DNA of 64,000 nt from Hyposmocoma kahamanoa (lineage: Eukaryota > Arthropoda > Insecta > Lepidoptera > Cosmopterigidae). Under the pieces are notes generated by a model. It worked only from the letters and a program-made list of their open reading frames with translations. It was not told the origin of the DNA and searched no databases. Positions 61,387-64,000 of this stretch are shown in pieces. How positions within the stretch are numbered: position 1 is the stretch's first letter; each line of letters begins with the position of its first letter. Position numbers and translations under genes: made by a program. Location: contig NW_020653750.1 in the NCBI RefSeq assembly GCF_003589595.1, positions 2,645,167 through 2,709,166 of the forward strand, written 5' to 3'.

Positions 61387-61880
61387 CAAAACACAAACTC
61401 AAACTAACATTTTTTATTTCATAGTAAGCAAATCACTCTTGAAATCGTCATTGATTAAACTCTACTGCTCATTCGTAACGCAGATTCCCCTGAGAAGAAT
61501 GAGAAAGAAACTCTAGGGATTACTGTTTGTAATATACATTTAAACACATTTCTCACTTACAATGTTTATTTCACGCATCTTAGATCGAGACTACCTGCAA
61601 GAGATAAACGGGTCACTGCCTATGAATTTTGTTCACTCAAGTACACAGTAACTGTATAAGTAAGAGTATATAATAACCTTTTAGTATTAGTAAAAGGTTA
61701 TTATACAGGTTATTATACTTTTTTATTTAGTATACATTTTTTGTTTCGTCATAGTTTTAAAACTCGTTAATGGCAAATTTCGAATATCAACCGGTATCTT
61801 ACTATAGAAGCGAACGCCCCTTAAGCCAAAGGGAAAAATAGACGAGACCGTGATTAGACGTGTCGTACTGTATGGAGAAT
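61387..61880 (-). mobile_element. Non-LTR element 3' end with C-terminal remnant
   Basis: It shares its 3' UTR with 51045-51360. The minus frame 61950-61723 contains GVRFYSKIPVDIRNLPLTSF, the common ending of LINE proteins (YxKIP...). It is 5'-truncated. Confidence 0.6.
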
Positions 61881-62439
61881 GTTGGACGATGAGGAAGAGA
61901 AGGATGAAAGAACAGAAAAAAAAACCAAAACAATTTAAAAAAAAAAACATTAATATATATTTAATATGTTTAATTAATACGTGAGACGCAAATAAATAAT
62001 TACGGAACTAAATCAGAAACAAAACGAAAACTAAATAACACCACAGATTATTTAATTAAATATAAGACACTACGTATAAAAAAAAACTTTGTGTGGTGCC
62101 ACTGCGGTAACAAAAGGGTCATTAACTCAGTATTTGCTGGAAGACGCAATTCACATTTATATATATAATATAAATGTGAACACCCTTAGTAATTAGGGCC
62201 ATTTTCACAATGCCGCTGGAATGTCGGCGCCGCTGCGTAATATTTTTAAACATTTGTAGTCGCGGCACCACAACGCAATGAATATGGAGTAAGGAGGTAC
62301 GGCTAAAGTCTAAAATTTACATTTTATTACTAAAAATTGTATGTAATGCTACTTATATAATCACGTTACCTAGACGTACATATTGATAGGAGAGAAAATC
62401 ATAATTTTTTTTCAACTTTCAATAGCTTGCTACATTTTA
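61881..62439. other. AT-rich DNA with a GC-rich islet
   Basis: 62145-62178 is an AT-rich inverted repeat (TTCACATTTATAT / ATATAAATGTGAA). At 62205-62290 a GC-rich piece (ATGCCGCTGGAATGTCGGCG) resembles the other islets of this window. No gene. Confidence 0.4.
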
Positions 62440-62822
62440 TATGATATCAAGTTACGGGACGTATAAATCGTGCGCCTGGTGGTAGCACTAATGGGTTATG
62501 ATCCTTCAGCTCGCCCTTTTTTCCGGCGGTCTTGAGGCCATCAGCAGCCAACTGCAAAATATCCTTCAAAAAAAGGTGGTAAGTAACGCGCCTATGCATA
62601 GCTGTTGCAGTGGCACTCAGAGCTTATTAAATTTATTTAAATCGCAAAGATTTGAAGGACAATGCCACAACGCCCGTTATTCTGAGACATAAGTAGACAA
62701 GTCCCATGTGCTTGTAATTTCACCAGCACCACCCCTCAAAACCCGAACGCAGTAATGCTCACATTTCTGACTGGTGGCAGAAACAAAAACTCCTTCACAA
62801 GGAGCTCTACTGCTACTAAAAT
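62440..62822 (-). repeat. Family-A copy with an 80-bp insertion
   Basis: It has family-A blocks from ATATCAAGTTACGGGACG to CAAGGAGCTCTACTGCTACT. Between CGCCTGGTGGTA and GGTGGTAAGTAACGCGCC about 100 bp of unrelated sequence is inserted, with GTGGTA repeated on both sides. Confidence 0.7.
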
Positions 62823-62952
62823 AATCCTTTTATGATTTATGGTTTTCTCTCTTTCTTGTATATGTGTGCTATGTAAGGCAGGATTATATACAATTTTTAG
62901 TAATAAAATGTAGACATTAGCCATAATAATACTTTTTCCTTCAATAAAATAA

Positions 62953-62995
62953 AATAATAATAACGCACACACTCATAGCCCCGCACTAGGAAAAC
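62953..62995 (-). mobile_element. SINE of type C, tail half, split by a hAT-like element
   Basis: ATAATAATAACGCACACACTC, then ATAGCCCCGCACTAGGAAAAC at the left. The same SINE continues at 63701 with TGGGAAACCATGTGTTGCGG. The intervening 705 bp were therefore inserted into it. Confidence 0.8.
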
Positions 62996-63065
62996 TAGCG
63001 ATGCGCGACGTTGAATGTTACTAATAAGTACTAATCATTCGAATTTTTTTTTTCTTTTTTTTTTT

Positions 63066-63276
63066 AATAATAACGCACACACTCAACATAGCCCCGCACT
63101 AGGGAACCTGTGTCGCGGGTGCTATGGACACACACATAGACAACCACAAATTACACCCAAACTCACGAGATAAATAAATGTGGGCCATATAAATATTTCT
63201 CCCGGCCTGGGAATCGAACCTGAGACCTCTGCGTGGCAATCTGGCATGGTAACCGTTCGGCCACAGAGTAAGTTAA
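63066..63276 (-). mobile_element. SINE of type C inside the hAT-like element
   Basis: On the - strand: TCTGTGGCCGAACGGTTACC (A box), GCAGAGGTCTCAGGTTCGATTC (B box), GGGAGAAATATTTATATGGC, and a tail (TTATTATTAAAAA). Confidence 0.85.
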
Positions 63277-63283
63277 TGGGCAA

Positions 63284-63465
63284 ATCATTCGCCTAAGTCA
63301 ACACAAGCACAATCGTTCAACTCGTGTCGAATGATTATCGCTACCAAATATGCTTACCATTCGGTCGGGCCCATATCATTCGCCTAAGTCAACACAAGCA
63401 CAATCGTTCAACTCGTGTCGAATGATTACCGCTACCAAATATGCTTACCATTCGGTCGGGTGCAC
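63284..63465. repeat. 91-bp tandem duplication
   Basis: Unit 1 is 63284-63374 and unit 2 is 63375-63465. They differ at only a few positions, mainly near 63336/63428 and at the unit ends. Each holds TCGTGTCGAATGATTA-like and ATGCTTACCATTCGGTCGGG words. It lies inside the hAT-like element. Confidence 0.92.
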
Positions 63466-63700
63466 TAGTTGAATGATTATTCTGTCGGAAGCACTCAGAA
63501 CTCCACAGTTCATTCACCACGTCCATATTATGTCAGAGAGGGCTAGGTGATCACGAGCAGAAATGCTCTATGGAATCTATGGGTTAGTAATGAATGATCA
63601 TCATTCAAATACGAAAATTAGTAGGTTACTAATTTGTCATTCGAATGACAGGATTACTCATTACTAACGAGTCGAATATTGACACAATCACGCATCGCTA

Positions 63701-63800
63701 TGGGAAACCATGTGTTGCGGGTGCCATGGATACACACATTGAACCACAAATTACACCTGAACTCACGAGAGAAATAAAATGTAGACCATTCAAATATTCA
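63701..63800 (-). mobile_element. SINE of type C, remaining part of the split copy
   Basis: It continues the copy at 62953-62995: TGGGAAACCATGTGTTGCGG, GTGCCATGGATACACACATT, then CACGAGAGAAATAAAATGTAG. It is truncated before the tRNA-like head. Confidence 0.75.
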
Positions 63801-63900
63801 GAGAATAGAATAGAAAAGACTTTTATTGCAACGCCACAACATGTAGATACAAAAAAAAAAGAATATTGATAACTCTAAAAATAAAAAGAATGAATAAACA
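63799..63900 (-). repeat. LINE-type 3' tail fragment
   Basis: GAGAATAGAATAGAAAAGAC joins TTTTATTGCAACGCC, the short-tandem-tail plus TTTATTGCA pattern seen at other LINE ends. It directly truncates the SINE. Confidence 0.45.
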
Positions 63901-63913
63901 GAATAAAAAATAC

Positions 63914-64000
63914 AAAAGACGAAAGACGAAAGACGAAAGACGAGAGACGAGGGACGAGGGACGAGGGACGAGGGACGAGGGACGAGGGACGAGGGACGAG
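63914..64000. repeat. 7-bp minisatellite, continuing past the window
   Basis: AAAGACG units (about 4), one GAGAGACG-type transitional unit, then GAGGGAC units (about 8) to the edge. Unit sequence changes in one direction across the array. Confidence 0.95.

Larger units (their letters stand above)
62996..63700. mobile_element. hAT-like non-autonomous element (705 bp)
   Basis: The ends TAGCGATGCGCGA and ...CACGCATCGCTA are inverted repeats, with at least ten terminal bases perfect. They fit the hAT end rule (YARNG). The flanks AGGAAAAC (62988-62995) and TGGGAAAC (63701-63708) are diverged forms of one 8-bp target copy, AGGGAAAC in intact SINE copies. There is no transposase inside. A second SINE and a tandem repeat are nested in it. 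Confidence 0.8.

Overview
The window looks like AT-rich, transposon-laden nuclear DNA of an insect, most likely a moth or butterfly. The reasons are one multi-exon gene with GT-AG introns, tRNA-headed SINEs, mariner copies, RTE-like, jockey-like and CR1-like non-LTR elements, and many copies of a short repeat of a style I associate with Lepidoptera. Two runs of exactly 400 N (12858-13257 and 51961-52360) are assembly gaps, probably fixed-size placeholders.

One host gene can be reconstructed completely. Twelve exons on the + strand from 9716 to 34319 join with matching phases into a 1,830-nt CDS (609 residues plus stop). The protein resembles TTC25/ODAD4, the TPR subunit of the outer dynein arm docking complex of motile cilia and sperm flagella. 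Its introns hold RTE-like, LINE, SINE, mariner and family-A insertions. At 764-998 on the - strand lies one coding-looking exon of a gene I cannot name. A short ATG-led frame at 9573-9605 (-) could be its first exon, which would make a head-to-head pair with ODAD4.

Layout. 1-9.7 kb: putative minus exon, AT-rich DNA, family-A copies, a GC-rich repeat ending in a perfect hairpin, and a decayed mariner inserted in a family-A copy. 9.7-34.3 kb: ODAD4, including a 1.28-kb mariner (24785-26066, -) with a lost catalytic Asp and a broken RTE-like LINE (30558-32650, -). 34.3-64 kb: no host gene recognised. This part holds several SINE lineages, a family-E/A cluster (37.5-39.3 kb), a jockey-like LINE with poly(A) tail (39.5-41.4 kb), foldback elements (44.1-45.1 kb), LINE C-terminal remnants, a cluster of near-perfect hairpins (49.57-49.72 kb), a hexamer array around the second gap, a second mariner remnant, a CR1-like LINE with coiled-coil plus esterase-type ORF1 but no RT core (56.3-59.3 kb), and a nested SINE/hAT-like/SINE structure with a 91-bp tandem duplication (62.95-63.8 kb). 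A 7-bp minisatellite runs off the right edge.

I found no convincing new gene system. The most distinctive items are the complete ODAD4 model in transposon-filled introns, the possible bidirectional promoter, the hairpin cluster sharing one loop core, and the nested hAT-like insertion with an 8-bp target duplication.
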